A stretch of DNA of 64,000 nt from Gemmataceae bacterium (GTDB lineage Bacteria; Planctomycetota; Planctomycetia; Gemmatales; Gemmataceae): positions 8,684 to 72,683 of the forward strand of contig JADLBT010000169.1 in the NCBI GenBank assembly GCA_020847555.1. The letters run 5' to 3'. This document shows, in pieces, positions 1 to 9,197 of the stretch. The position numbers and the translations under genes were made by a program. Below the pieces are notes generated by a model. The model saw only the letters and a program-made list of their open reading frames with translations, ran no database searches and had not been told where the DNA came from. How positions within the stretch are numbered: position 1 is the stretch's first letter; each line of letters opens with the position of its first letter.

Positions 1-674
1 CGGACGCTCGCCACTGGCATGAGGAACGCGCACGACCCCATCATGATCGGGAACGCCGCCTTCTGGTTCATGCCGAGCAGGCTCACCATGATCATGATCG
101 GGGCGTAGGCACCGATCCCGATGGTCATCAGCGCGCCGAACACGAAGTTGCCGGCGAGCCCCGCGGCCAGGAGGACGCCGTCGAGGCCGAGAGCGTGCCC
201 ACCTTCGGGGAAGAGGTCCAGCAACCGGCCGAGGATGAACCCGGTCGCGACCAGCAGCGCGATGCCCATGCCGACCTGGATCCTGTGCCGCGGCAGGCGC
301 GTGACCACCCCGGCCCCAAGCCAGGCGCCCAGCACCGCGGCGCCGATCAGCAGGACCAGCGTCATCATCTCGATCTCCAGGATGGTGATGTAGATGAGAG
401 CCTGGGCGATCGTCGGGAGGGTGTGGCCGACGTTGAGCGTGCCCGGAATCTTCTCGTCGGGCACCACCCCACGCAGGCGGTAGAGCGCCGTGGTGGTGGC
501 GTAGGAGCCGATCCCCAGAGTGTCGAGGAAGTCGCTGATGAACCCAACCAGTCCCTGGAAGGGGGTCGGTACGCGCCACCCCCTGCGCCGGGTCAGCTCG
601 CCCGCCCAGACGGCGCAGAACAGAACCCCGATGACGCCAAGCAGGATCAGCAGGGCGGTTTTCGCAGCCGGCAT
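1..674 (-). CDS. TauE/SafE-family membrane permease (C-terminus cut off by window edge)
   Basis: Read on the minus strand from an ATG at 674, the frame stays open to position 1, so about 224 N-terminal residues are present and the C-terminus lies outside the window. The protein is strongly hydrophobic: the first membrane segment begins around residue 6, a second block around residues 85-110 contains LIYITILEIEMMTLVLLIG, and further helices follow around residues 130-155 and 180-200. The motif FISDFLDTLGIGSYATTTAL is the N-terminal signature of the TauE/SafE (DUF81) family of anion or sulfite exporters, which act in the inner membrane. The substrate cannot be told from the sequence. Two long open frames on the opposite strand across this stretch are shadows without recognisable products. 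Confidence 0.8.
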   Translation of the reverse strand, partial: MPAAKTALLILLGVIGVLFCAVWAGELTRRRGWRVPTPFQGLVGFISDFLDTLGIGSYATTTALYRLRGVVPDEKIPGTLNVGHTLPTIAQALIYITILEIEMMTLVLLIGAAVLGAWLGAGVVTRLPRHRIQVGMGIALLVATGFILGRLLDLFPEGGHALGLDGVLLAAGLAGNFVFGALMTIGIGAYAPIMIMVSLLGMNQKAAFPIMMGSCAFLMPVASV

Positions 675-729
675 GAACGGTCGCTCCCACGGATACGGTT
701 CCAGTCGGCGCCGGCGCCTCGCCGGCCTT

Positions 730-3093
730 TCACTTCCCCGCCGCGAGCTGCTCGAAGGTGAGGTTCAGGATCGGGTAGGCGCGCCAGTCGCGGTAATCGA
801 AGTGCCACCACTCCACCTCGTAGACGGTGAACCCCTCGGCTGCCATCGCCCGCCGCAGCAGATCCCGGTGCCAGCGCTGGCGCGACGTCCCGCCCGGATA
901 TTCCGGGTAAGAGCGGTCGGAGAACTCGTCGAAGCCGCTCACCATCTCGACTACCTTGCCGGTCTTCAGATCGTAAAGCGTCAGATCCACGGCGCAGCCG
1001 CGGTTGTGCCGCGACCCCTGCGCCGGGTCGGCGACGAACAGGCGCAGCTTCTCGGGCGTCGCGTCCCAGAACATTTTCGTGACGTGCCACGGCCGGTAGG
1101 CGTCGTGGATCAGCAGCCCGTAGCCTTGCTCCTTCAGCCTGCGGTGGACGCGCACGACCGCCTCGGCCGCGGGCCGCTGCAGGTACGCCTTCGCCGACGT
1201 GTACAAGGGTGTGCCGAGGAAGTTGTTCGTCGTCGCGTAGCGGATATCGAGCTTGATGGTCGGGTCGAGGGCGACCACTTCCATCAGGTCCGGCTTGCGG
1301 AACGGCCCCTGCTCGGCCGGCGGGTTCGCCTTCAGCGCTGCCGGGCGCAGTTCGGCGACCGGGCGGGCAGGGCGGATCTGGAAGGTCTTGCCCTCGCCGT
1401 CGAGGGCGCGCCGCGGGAACAGCACGCTCGCCGCCTCCACCTTCGTCGCGCGCCCGGTGTCGTCGCGCGTGAAGATGAGTTTCTCGCCGGGGTAGAGGCC
1501 GAAGTCGGGGAAAGCGTAGATGTCGGCAGATACCTCGGTAAGGGGGTAGAGGAAGAACCACTCGATCAGCGCGTACAGCTTGCCGTCCCGCTCCAGCACG
1601 TACAGCGTGTTGTGGTCCCAGCCGTACTCGCCGATCAGCCCTTGCCACTTCGCCGGCGGCGCTTCCGGGCGCTTGACCGCGACGCGCTCGTACACGTCCG
1701 CGCCGATGTGCAGTTTCTTCCCCCTCGGCACGACGCGCAGCCCGTGGGCGGTGATGTCGTCGGCCAGCAACTCCTGGCCCGCGGCCCGCCACTCCATGCG
1801 CATGCCGCCCAGCAGCGGCCAGAGGTAGAGTCGCCCGCCGTCCTCGCGCAGCTCAATCTGCTTCTTGCCCGCCCGGTAGTGCCCGGCGAGGCGGCGCGCC
1901 TGGGCCGGATCGAGCGGTTTCGTCTCCGCGATGGCGGGCAGGGGTTTCCCCTGACGCACTGCGAGCATGTGCCGCAGGGCGACGTCAGCGGCCCGGCGCG
2001 TGACCGCGTTGGCGACGTCCTTCGACGCGATCACGACGACACCGAGTTTGTCGTCGGGCAGGGCGGCGAACTCGGTCGCGAATCCGTAGACCGCGCCGCC
2101 GTGGCCGATACGCCGCCGTCCGTCGAACTCGGAGACAGCGAAGCTGACGCCGTAGCCGCCCTTCTCGCCCTTCTTGATGAACCTCGGCACCCACATCTTT
2201 TCCAGCGTGGCCTTCTCCAGCAGTTGCTTCTCGCCGGTGCGGCCGCCCGCGAACAGGAAGCTCTGCAGCCGCCCCAGGTCCGTCACCGTCGAGTAGAGGT
2301 TGCCGGCCGGCGACGTGCCCAGCCCGAACGTCGGCGCCGGGAACTCGCGTCCGTGGTAGGTCCACATGACCGCGTACGCCAGCCGCCCCTTCAGGTCCGG
2401 CGCCAGCTCGAAGCCGCTGCTCTTCATGCCCACCGGGTCGAGCAGCAGCAGCTTCATCACCTGGGCGAACGGCTCCTTGCGCGTCCGTTCGAGGACGTAG
2501 CCGGCGACCGCGACCCCGGCGTTGGAGTAATTCGTCCGCGCCTCGGTCGGGAAGACGAGGGAGGTACGGTTGAGGCTCTCGACTGTCTTCGCGAGTGACG
2601 GCGCGCTGTCATCGAAGTAGTTGCCGACGGGCGACTCGCGGACCAGGCCGGAACGGTGGGCGAGGAGATGCCGCAGGGTGATAGCCTTCCTCGACGTCCC
2701 GCGCGGCCGGAAGTCGGGCAGGTAGCGCGTGACGGGCTCGTCGAGGTCGATCAGGCCCATCTGCACGAGGAGCATCAGGGCCAGGGCGGTGACCGGCTTG
2801 GACACCGAGCCGACGCGGTAGACGGTTTGCGCGGTGGCGGGGACTTTCCGCGCCGCGTCCGCGAACCCGAAGCCACGCGCCCAGACGATGGCCTGATCGT
2901 CCACCAGCGCGATCGACAGGGCGGGCAGGCGCTTTAGCTCGACCTCGCGCTGCAGCCAGGTTTCCAGGTCGCGGACGGCGGCTGCGTACTTCGGCGGCGG
3001 GTCGATGCGCGCCTGGGCGAGGCACCAGGCCGGCGCCCACAGCATCCGCAGCATCATGCCGACCAGCAGGACTTTCAGGATGGTTCGTCGCAT
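730..3093 (-). CDS. Secreted serine beta-lactamase-like hydrolase fused to a VanX-type D,D-dipeptidase domain
   Basis: A 787-residue protein starting at ATG 3093 with a hydrophobic export signal (residues about 7-25, ending near WCLAQA). Residues about 40-390 form a class C beta-lactamase/penicillin-binding-like serine hydrolase: S96-V-S-K99 gives the SxxK motif, YSN the second motif and HGG the third. Residues about 600-787 form an M15D D-alanyl-D-alanine dipeptidase (VanX/DdpX) domain with zinc ligands in SRHNRGCAVD and the EVEWWH motif that carries the catalytic Glu and third ligand. Both halves belong to families acting on D-Ala-containing peptidoglycan fragments or esters, so a cell-envelope recycling or editing role is inferred. 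The first 19 bases overlap the end of rsmE, and this is probably the last gene of a three-gene operon. An in-frame upstream extension to 3435 exists but runs through rsmE and destroys the signal peptide. Confidence 0.88.
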   Translation of the reverse strand: MRRTILKVLLVGMMLRMLWAPAWCLAQARIDPPPKYAAAVRDLETWLQREVELKRLPALSIALVDDQAIVWARGFGFADAARKVPATAQTVYRVGSVSKPVTALALMLLVQMGLIDLDEPVTRYLPDFRPRGTSRKAITLRHLLAHRSGLVRESPVGNYFDDSAPSLAKTVESLNRTSLVFPTEARTNYSNAGVAVAGYVLERTRKEPFAQVMKLLLLDPVGMKSSGFELAPDLKGRLAYAVMWTYHGREFPAPTFGLGTSPAGNLYSTVTDLGRLQSFLFAGGRTGEKQLLEKATLEKMWVPRFIKKGEKGGYGVSFAVSEFDGRRRIGHGGAVYGFATEFAALPDDKLGVVVIASKDVANAVTRRAADVALRHMLAVRQGKPLPAIAETKPLDPAQARRLAGHYRAGKKQIELREDGGRLYLWPLLGGMRMEWRAAGQELLADDITAHGLRVVPRGKKLHIGADVYERVAVKRPEAPPAKWQGLIGEYGWDHNTLYVLERDGKLYALIEWFFLYPLTEVSADIYAFPDFGLYPGEKLIFTRDDTGRATKVEAASVLFPRRALDGEGKTFQIRPARPVAELRPAALKANPPAEQGPFRKPDLMEVVALDPTIKLDIRYATTNNFLGTPLYTSAKAYLQRPAAEAVVRVHRRLKEQGYGLLIHDAYRPWHVTKMFWDATPEKLRLFVADPAQGSRHNRGCAVDLTLYDLKTGKVVEMVSGFDEFSDRSYPEYPGGTSRQRWHRDLLRRAMAAEGFTVYEVEWWHFDYRDWRAYPILNLTFEQLAAGK

Positions 3094-3839
3094 GCTCGGT
3101 TTCCTCGGGGCGGTTTGCGTTCTGGCTCGTCCGGCGCCGGGTGGTTCGCGGTGGTCGCCCACGCGGCCAGTACCAGCGCCGCCGTCTCGACGCGCAGGAT
3201 CCGCGGACCCAGGTCGAGCAGTTGCCAGCCGGCCGACCGCGCGCGTTCCACCTCCTCGGCCGTGAAGCCACCCTCCGGCCCAACGACCAGTGCGGCGGCC
3301 GCGTGGGTCGCCAGCGTCATCCTTGCCGTTCCCCCCGGATGAGCCAGCACTCGCTGCGCCGGCAACTCCGGGCGGCGGGCGTACTCCTCCCACGCTTCCA
3401 GTGCCTTCACCTCCATCAATACGTTGCGGCCGCACTGCTTGCTCGCCTCGATGACGTACCGCTGCAACTTCTCCAGCTTCGCCTCGCGCGGGTGGACGAC
3501 GCTGCGCCGCGTCGAAAGCGGCACGAAGGACGTGACGCCCAGTTCGGTCAGCTTCTCAATGAGGAACTGCGCACGGTCGCCCTTCGGCAGCGGGGCCGCC
3601 ACCTCCAACCGGAACGGCAATTCGCGCTGGGGCGCCGTCACCTCCGTCACTTCAAGAGTGACGCGCCGCCGTTCCGCGGCGACCACGCGGGCCAGATACT
3701 CGCGGCCGTCGCCGTTGAACAGACGCACCTCGGCGCCGAGGCGGGCGCGGCAGACGGCGACGAGGTGATGTGCCTCCGGGCCGTCCAGCTCGACTCGCCC
3801 TGGCCCGAGCAGCGTGTCGAGGTAGTAGCGTTCCGACAT
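3075..3839 (-). CDS. rsmE: 16S rRNA (uracil-1498-N3)-methyltransferase RsmE
   Basis: 254 residues, the usual length for RsmE, which methylates U1498 of 16S rRNA using S-adenosylmethionine. The N-terminal PUA-like part contains GPEAHHLVAVCRARLG. The SPOUT/trefoil-knot part contains KLTELGV, the segment RRSVVHPREAKLEKLQRYV followed by EASKQCGR, the loop VVGPEGGF and the knot segment LGPRILRVETAALVLAAW, all highly conserved in the family. It starts 23 bases after the stop of the DUF4129 gene and overlaps the serine hydrolase/VanX gene, so the three are likely cotranscribed. A short proline/arginine-rich tail after the knot is probably dispensable. Confidence 0.95.
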   Translation of the reverse strand: MSERYYLDTLLGPGRVELDGPEAHHLVAVCRARLGAEVRLFNGDGREYLARVVAAERRRVTLEVTEVTAPQRELPFRLEVAAPLPKGDRAQFLIEKLTELGVTSFVPLSTRRSVVHPREAKLEKLQRYVIEASKQCGRNVLMEVKALEAWEEYARRPELPAQRVLAHPGGTARMTLATHAAAALVVGPEGGFTAEEVERARSAGWQLLDLGPRILRVETAALVLAAWATTANHPAPDEPERKPPRGNRACDEPS

Positions 3840-3861
3840 GACGCCCGCGCCTGAAGTCCGA

Positions 3862-5730
3862 TTACTCGGAAACGCCCGCCGACATCGGCCGCTCGACCGC
3901 GTCCGCGAGCAGCCGCCAGTAACGCCGCAGGGTGTCGCGGCCGTCCCTGGGGAACGCCTGGTCGGCGTAGGCGAGCCCGGCGTACAGATTCGTCAGGCGC
4001 CGCGCCGCGTCCTCCAGTGCCGGGTACTCCGCGCCGACCCGCCGCGCGAACTCCAGCGGCGTCTCACCCGTTTCGCGCCCGAGTTTGCGCTCCCGCGTCC
4101 ACGCTTCCAGCGCGTCGAAGCTGTACTGCACCAGTTCGGCCGGCGCCATCGTGTCGGCGGCACCGTTCAGGAATGGGTCGCGGAACAACGTGAACGGCTT
4201 CGGCGGTTGCCGCGCGGCCTCCGCCTCTGCCGTGCTGCCGGCGCTGCCGCCGCCCCACAGGCCCTCCCAGAAGGTGCGGAGGGCATCGAGCAGTCGCCGC
4301 GCCCACTCCGTGAAGTTCGCCAGCCAGCGCAGCCCCGAGCGCAGCACGTAGAACAGCACCACCCGCGCGACGACGATGCCGACGATCCACTTCAGGGCGG
4401 CCACGAGGTCCGGGCTCAGTCGCAGATCCGGCCCGCGCGGCGTGGACGGCTCTTCCGCCCCCTCCTGCCCGCCGTCCCGTTTCTCGCCCTGCTTCTCGCC
4501 CTTGAACTGCTTGTCGCCCTGGCCCTTCGCACGGGTGTCCTTCTTGTCGGCGCCTTTCCCCCTGTCGCGCCCCTCGCCACCCTTGTCGGCGCCCTTCCCG
4601 TCCTTGCTCGTGCCCCTGGCGTCCTTTACCGCCTTCGCCTCCTTGCCGGCGCTCTTCGCAGCCTTCCCCTTGTCTGACCCGACCGTCCCCCTGTCCTTGC
4701 CGGCGCCGTCGCCGCGCGTCGCGTGGTCGGAGGCGTCGCGCTCGGGTGAGCCGACCGCGCCGGTCCACTCCAGGAAGCGCCGGTACTCGGCGGTCGGCCG
4801 CGGCAGGAACGCGCTCACCGCGAGCAGGCCGACGATCAGCCCCGCTCCCATCAGCAGCCAGACGCCCGTCACCGCAGCCGGCATTTTGACCCCACGCTGG
4901 CGCAGGTAGCGGCGCAGGTTCAGGAAGCTCGTCGTGGCCAGCAAACCCATCCCGCTGGCGACGTAAATCACCATCAGGAAGAAGCTGTAGCCGCTGACGG
5001 CATTGCGTTCCTCGGTGGTACGGTCCGCATCGGCGGAGATGAGGATCTGCCCCAGTCCGAACAGCGGCAGTGTTGCCAGCGAGAAGTAGACTACCCATAC
5101 GCCCGGCGCGTGCGGCCGCTTGCTCTGCTCGGTGCGATACTTCTGGTAGCGCTCCCACCAGCCGGCCAGGCCGCCCGCCTTTCCGCGGCGCTTGCCCTCC
5201 TTCGGGGCTTTCTGAGCTTCGCCCACGGGACGCCCTCCGTGGACTTTCTCCTCTTCGCCCCCTCCTCCTCCCTTCCCGCCCATCCTTTGCTCCAGCCCGG
5301 CCGCCTCCAGCAGACCCGCCCCCGAGGCGTCGGTCTGGTCGTCGATCAGGGTGCAGTCCCACGTCAGGCGGTGGGCGCTCCACCAGATGATGGCGATCAG
5401 CACGAGGTTGATCAGCCAGCCCACCTCGGCAAGGCGCGTCCCCGGCGGATACTCGACGTAGATCAGCAGGGCGACCCAGGTGAGACCGCCGAGCACGAGG
5501 CCGTACAGCCCGGCCCGGCCGGCGATCTCGCTCGTCATCGAGATGCGGGCGATCAGCACCGCGCCGAAGACGAAGAAGAAGAGGATCCACTGCAGCCGGC
5601 CGTGGTACTGTCCGACGTAGAGCACCTCGAGCAGGAAGAAAACGAGGCTGCCGACGAGCGCCATGATCAGCACCGGGCTGATGGCGATCGCGACGTAATC
5701 GGCCAGCGTCTTCCGCGGTCGGTCGGCCAT
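3862..5730 (-). CDS. Polytopic membrane protein with C-terminal DUF4129 domain and long charged linker
   Basis: 622 residues. Four membrane segments lie in the first 140 residues, three more between about 215 and 315, and one around 440. Between about 330 and 425 is a low-complexity linker made almost entirely of Lys, Gly, Asp, Glu and Ala, predicted disordered and probably exposed on one face of the membrane. The last 110 residues match DUF4129 (motifs YSFDALEAWTRERKLGR, ETPLEFARRVGAEYP, YAGLAYADQ). DUF4129 proteins are often encoded with MoxR ATPase, DUF58 and transglutaminase-like genes, but none of these is visible here. It is the first gene of the run leading to rsmE and the VanX-like fusion. 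Function unknown. Confidence 0.8.
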   Translation of the reverse strand: MADRPRKTLADYVAIAISPVLIMALVGSLVFFLLEVLYVGQYHGRLQWILFFFVFGAVLIARISMTSEIAGRAGLYGLVLGGLTWVALLIYVEYPPGTRLAEVGWLINLVLIAIIWWSAHRLTWDCTLIDDQTDASGAGLLEAAGLEQRMGGKGGGGGEEEKVHGGRPVGEAQKAPKEGKRRGKAGGLAGWWERYQKYRTEQSKRPHAPGVWVVYFSLATLPLFGLGQILISADADRTTEERNAVSGYSFFLMVIYVASGMGLLATTSFLNLRRYLRQRGVKMPAAVTGVWLLMGAGLIVGLLAVSAFLPRPTAEYRRFLEWTGAVGSPERDASDHATRGDGAGKDRGTVGSDKGKAAKSAGKEAKAVKDARGTSKDGKGADKGGEGRDRGKGADKKDTRAKGQGDKQFKGEKQGEKRDGGQEGAEEPSTPRGPDLRLSPDLVAALKWIVGIVVARVVLFYVLRSGLRWLANFTEWARRLLDALRTFWEGLWGGGSAGSTAEAEAARQPPKPFTLFRDPFLNGAADTMAPAELVQYSFDALEAWTRERKLGRETGETPLEFARRVGAEYPALEDAARRLTNLYAGLAYADQAFPRDGRDTLRRYWRLLADAVERPMSAGVSE

Positions 5731-5819
5731 GCTCTCGTTGTATGCAGGCGCTGGCCCCGGAGCAGTTCCGGCCTGGACGGTTGCGAGCCACTTTTCCGCA
5801 TCGATCCCGACGCGGTCTC

Positions 5820-5875
5820 TTGACAGCCCGCCGGTTCTTAGGTAGACCTTAACGGTACGACTAGGCTTGCCTAAG
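5820..5875 (+). promoter_or_regulatory. Promoter with two DtxR/MntR-like operator palindromes upstream of the metal ABC operon
   Basis: TTGACA (5820-5825) is followed after 17 bases by TAGACC (5843-5848), a plausible sigma-70 promoter with a weak -10. Over the -10 lies TTAGGTAGACCTTAA (5838-5852), and just downstream CTAGGCTTGCCTAAG (5861-5875), whose core TAGGC-TT-GCCTA is a perfect palindrome. Both resemble the TTAGG...CCTAA operators bound by DtxR, IdeR and MntR proteins. Their positions would let a metal-loaded repressor block transcription of the operon, whose second permease carries a DtxR/MntR-like domain. The base patterns are seen directly; binding is inferred. Confidence 0.6.
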
Positions 5876-5924
5876 CACGGCCCCTAGCCGATGAAAAGAC
5901 CACCCCGAAAGGAGCGCGTGCCGG

Positions 5925-6959
5925 TTGCATGGGCGCCTTCACGGGGCGACTGCGATGAGAGCCGCAATGAGATTGCGACAACAAAGATATCTCGGAGGTT
6001 TGACCTGCGCGATCCTGCTCCTCTTCCTTGCCGGCTGCGGCAACGGCGAGGGGAACACGCAGAGCGGGGCGAAAGGGCACCGCCACGCGCAGCGCCAACT
6101 CCAGGTGGACCGCACCTGGAGCGGGGCATACCCGATCGGGGTGGTATGCACGACGGGCATGGTCGCTGACCTCGTCCGCAACGTCGGCGGCACCCGCGTC
6201 CAGGTCACGCAGCTGATGGGCGAGGGCGTCGATCCGCATCGGTATGAGGTGTCGTCGGGCGACGTGACGCGACTCGACGGCGCGGACATCATCTTCTACT
6301 CGGGGCTGCACCTGGAGGGGAAGATGGCCGATCTGTTCGAGCGGCTGTCGAAGCGGCGGCCCACCTTCGCTGTGACAGAGTATATCGATCGCAAATATAT
6401 CCTCGAAGACGAGGAACACAGCGACGACCCGCATAGCTGGTTCGACGTCTCGCTCTGGAGCCAGGCCGCCGGCGTGGTGCGCGACGTGCTGATGAAGTAC
6501 GACCCGACGCACGCGGCGGAATACCGCGCCAACGCCGACGCCTACCAGGCGAAGCTCGTCGAACTGCACGCCTACGCGAAGAAGGAGTTGGCCGCCATTC
6601 CGAAGGAGCGGCGCGTGCTGGTGACGGCGCACGATGCCTTCCGCTACTTCGGCCGGGCCTACGACGTCGAGGTGAGGGGCATTCAGGGGATCAGCACGGC
6701 GGACGAGGCAGGGCTGAAGGACATCGAGGAGCTGGTGGACTTCATCGTGCGGCGCAAGATCAAGGCGGTGTTCACCGAGACGAGTGTGAGCGCGGGCCAC
6801 ATGCGCGCCCTCATCGAGGGCTGCCGGGCCCGCGGCCACGCCGTCGCCGAGGGCGGCAAGCTCTACTCCGACGCGATGGGCGCGGAGGGCACCGCGAAGG
6901 GCACCTACGTCGGCATGGTCCGGCACAACGTGGACACAATCGTGCAGGCGCTGCGCTAG
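5925..6959 (+). CDS. Metal ABC transporter substrate-binding lipoprotein (ZnuA/TroA/MntA family)
   Basis: A periplasmic-face lipoprotein that captures Mn, Fe or Zn for the ABC importer encoded downstream. The lipobox LFLAGC lies in a hydrophobic segment after an Arg-rich n-region. Cluster A-I/cluster 9 metal ligands are visible: His in GVDPHRYEV, His in [10 protein letters not shown], His in [14 protein letters not shown] and the late acidic motif YSDAMG. There is no His-rich loop of the zinc-specific ZnuA type, which mildly favours Mn or Fe. The start given is TTG 5925, 10 bases after GAAAGGAG; ATG 5955 or 5967 would give a shorter and equally good signal peptide. First gene of the operon. 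Confidence 0.9.
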   Translation: MHGRLHGATAMRAAMRLRQQRYLGGLTCAILLLFLAGCGNGEGNTQSGAKGHRHAQRQLQVDRTWSGAYPIGVVCTTGMVADLVRNVGGTRVQVTQLMGEGVDPHRYEVSSGDVTRLDGADIIFYSGLHLEGKMADLFERLSKRRPTFAVTEYIDRKYILEDEEHSDDPHSWFDVSLWSQAAGVVRDVLMKYDPTHAAEYRANADAYQAKLVELHAYAKKELAAIPKERRVLVTAHDAFRYFGRAYDVEVRGIQGISTADEAGLKDIEELVDFIVRRKIKAVFTETSVSAGHMRALIEGCRARGHAVAEGGKLYSDAMGAEGTAKGTYVGMVRHNVDTIVQALR

Positions 6960-7041
6960 CGGTCAGCAGTCAGCAGAAAGCCCACAGGTTGCGTCCCGCA
7001 GACGCCGGCGCGGGTCGAGGGCTAGAAAAGAGCATGGGCTG

Positions 7042-7887
7042 ATGACAGGCAATCTTCTTGTGCGGCTGTCGGGTGTGATGTCTTCCACCGTTCCCCCTCC
7101 CGCGTCGTCGGTTCCCTATCTGGATGTTCACGACGTCACCGTCGCCTACCACCGCAAGCCGGTTCTGTGGGACATCGACCTCACGATCCCGGAGCCGAGG
7201 TTGGTCGCCGTCGTCGGGCCGAATGGCGCCGGCAAGAGCACGCTGATCAAGGCGGTCCTCGGACTGGTGCCGCTCGCGTCCGGACAGGTGCGCGTCTTCG
7301 GCCGGCCGGTGAGCGCGGAGCGGCGGCGCATCGGCTACGTCCCGCAGCGCGAGACGGTGGACTGGGACTTTCCGGTCAGCGTGCTGGACGTGGTGCTGAT
7401 GGGCACGTATGGTCGGCTCGGCTGGTTCCGCCGGCCGGGGGCGAGGGAGCGTGCCTGTGCTCGCGCGTGCCTGGCCCGAGTCGGGCTGCAGGATCTGGCG
7501 GCGCGACAGATCGGCCAGCTGTCGGGCGGACAGCAGCAGCGGACGGTCCTCGCCCGTGCCCTCGCCCAGCAGGCCGACGTGTACTTCATGGACGAACCGC
7601 TCGCCGGGGTGGACGCGGCCACCGAGAAAGTCATCATTTCGCTGCTCAAGGAGCTGCGCGACCAGGGCAAGCTGGTGGTGGTCGTTCACCACGACCTGCG
7701 CACCGTGCCGCAATACTTCGACCACGTCGTCCTGCTCAACATGCGCGTGGTGGCGAGCGGGCCAACCGAGAAGGTCTTCACCCCCGAGAACCTGCGCCGG
7801 ACCTACGGCGGACGGCTGTCGATCCTGGAGGCCGCGGCCGAGGCGGTCCAGCACCCCGAACGCACCCGGGGGGAGCGCGCCCCGTGA
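7042..7887 (+). CDS. Metal ABC transporter ATP-binding protein
   Basis: 281 residues, a typical ABC-type ATPase of the Mn/Zn/Fe importer class (ZnuC/MntB/TroB). Walker A is GPNGAGKST, the Q-loop region is [12 protein letters not shown] (VPQR...VDWDFP is characteristic of manganese/iron-type ATPases), the signature is LSGGQQQR, Walker B is VYFMDEP and the switch His is in VVVHHDL. It acts at the inner face of the cytoplasmic membrane. The stop TGA at 7885-7887 overlaps the GTG start of the first permease by four bases, showing tight translational coupling. ATG 7078 is an alternative start that removes 12 residues. Confidence 0.93.
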   Translation: MTGNLLVRLSGVMSSTVPPPASSVPYLDVHDVTVAYHRKPVLWDIDLTIPEPRLVAVVGPNGAGKSTLIKAVLGLVPLASGQVRVFGRPVSAERRRIGYVPQRETVDWDFPVSVLDVVLMGTYGRLGWFRRPGARERACARACLARVGLQDLAARQIGQLSGGQQQRTVLARALAQQADVYFMDEPLAGVDAATEKVIISLLKELRDQGKLVVVVHHDLRTVPQYFDHVVLLNMRVVASGPTEKVFTPENLRRTYGGRLSILEAAAEAVQHPERTRGERAP

Positions 7888-9197
7888 CTGACGACCTGCT
7901 CGGCGCGCTCTACGCCCGCTTCGGATACAACACCCTCGTCGTGCTGGCCGGCACGAGCCTGCTCGGCGCCTGCGCCGGCCTGGTGGGGTGCTTCGCGGTG
8001 CTGCGGCGGCGGGCGCTGACCGGCGACGCCCTGGCCCACGCCGCCCTGCCCGGGCTATGCCTCGCGTTCCTTGTCGTCGGCGAGCGCAGCCTGCCCGTCC
8101 TGCTGGCCGGCGCCTTCCTCGTCGGCCTGCTCGGCACCACCTGCATCACCCTGCTGCGCCGCTGGACGCGCATCAAGGAGGACGCGGCCATCGGCGTGGT
8201 TCTGAGCGTCTTCTTCGCACTGGGCCTGATCCTCCGCCTGGCGATTCAGCGCAGCCCCGCCACCTCCGACCGCGCCGGGCTGGATGCGTTCCTGCTCGGC
8301 CAGGCGGCGACGATGAAGGCGGCGGACGTGCAGCTGGTCGGGGTCGCGGCGCTGGGCTGCCTGCTGGTGGTGCTGCTGTTCTACAAGGAATTTCGCCTCG
8401 TCGCGTTCGACCCGGAGTTCGCCGCGGCGCAGGGCTGGCCAGCCGTGCGCCTCGACCTGCTGCTGATGGGGCTGATCGCCCTGACGGTGGTGATCGGCCT
8501 GCCGGCCGTCGGCGTGGTGCTGATTGCGGCCCTGCTGATTCTGCCGGGCGCCGCCGCCCGCTTCTGGACCGACCGGCTCGGGCCGATGCTCGCCCTCGCC
8601 GCCGTGTTCGGGTTCTGCACCGGCCTGGTTGGCAGTTACCTTAGCTCCCTCTTCGCGCGCCTGCCGACCGGGCCGGTGATCATCCTCGTGGGTACGGTCG
8701 TCTTCCTCGTCTCGGTCCTGTTCGCCCCGCGCCGCGGCGCTGTCGCCCGCGCTCTTGCCCAGCGCTGCTTCCGCCGCGAGGTCGAGGAACGTACCCTCCT
8801 GCGCGTGCTGTTCGATCTGGCGGAGCCCGAATGGCCCCACGCGGCGCCCATCTTGCCCGAACGGATCCTGGAGCGCAAGGCATGGTCGGGGCGCCACCTC
8901 GACCGGGTTCTCGCCGCCGCGGCCGCCGACGGCTACCTGGCGCGCGACCCGGCGGGCCACGTCGTGCTGACCGAACGGGGTCTGGAGCGAGCGCTGCAGG
9001 TCGTGCGCGGGCATCGGCTGTGGGAACTCTACCTGACCGAGTACCCGGAGCAGGCCGGCGCCACCGCGGACCTGGGGAACGAGTCAGTCGAGAGTGTGCT
9101 GCCGGAAGACGTCATCGCGGCGCTGCGCGCCCGGCTCAGCGACACCGGCCGCTGGCCCGGTCTGCCTGGCGCGCAGCATATCCGGGAGGCGCGCTGA
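7884..9197 (+). CDS. Metal ABC transporter permease with C-terminal DtxR-like winged-helix tail (degenerate metal site)
   Basis: 437 residues from GTG 7884. Residues 1 to about 285 are an ABC-3 family permease with the motif [16 protein letters not shown] and hydrophobic helices throughout, ending in [11 protein letters not shown]. The remaining 150 residues are soluble and resemble the N-terminal winged helix and dimerisation helix of DtxR/MntR repressors: a helix-turn-helix-like [19 protein letters not shown], a wing ending [10 protein letters not shown] and the helix [12 protein letters not shown]. After that the DtxR pattern fades: the region matching the HDEACRWEH ligand helix reads [11 protein letters not shown], so most metal ligands are absent. 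The stop at 9195-9197 shares one base with the ATG of the second permease. A regulatory or structural role for the tail is inferred. Confidence 0.88.
   Translation: MTDDLLGALYARFGYNTLVVLAGTSLLGACAGLVGCFAVLRRRALTGDALAHAALPGLCLAFLVVGERSLPVLLAGAFLVGLLGTTCITLLRRWTRIKEDAAIGVVLSVFFALGLILRLAIQRSPATSDRAGLDAFLLGQAATMKAADVQLVGVAALGCLLVVLLFYKEFRLVAFDPEFAAAQGWPAVRLDLLLMGLIALTVVIGLPAVGVVLIAALLILPGAAARFWTDRLGPMLALAAVFGFCTGLVGSYLSSLFARLPTGPVIILVGTVVFLVSVLFAPRRGAVARALAQRCFRREVEERTLLRVLFDLAEPEWPHAAPILPERILERKAWSGRHLDRVLAAAAADGYLARDPAGHVVLTERGLERALQVVRGHRLWELYLTEYPEQAGATADLGNESVESVLPEDVIAALRARLSDTGRWPGLPGAQHIREAR

Noticed and set aside
520..2598. A very long open frame on the plus strand across the VanX-like fusion gene.
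   Set aside because: Its product is Arg/Val/Gln-rich with no motif, and the minus-strand frame has intact serine-hydrolase and VanX signatures. High GC creates long antisense frames; the same holds for large plus-strand frames at 12375-14771, 18324-20600 and 44187-46355.
6977..7002. Fragment AAAGCCCACAGGTTGCGTCCC upstream of the ABC ATPase as a repeat copy.
   Set aside because: Only the left arm is weakly preserved and there is no matching right arm, so it is not listed as a member.
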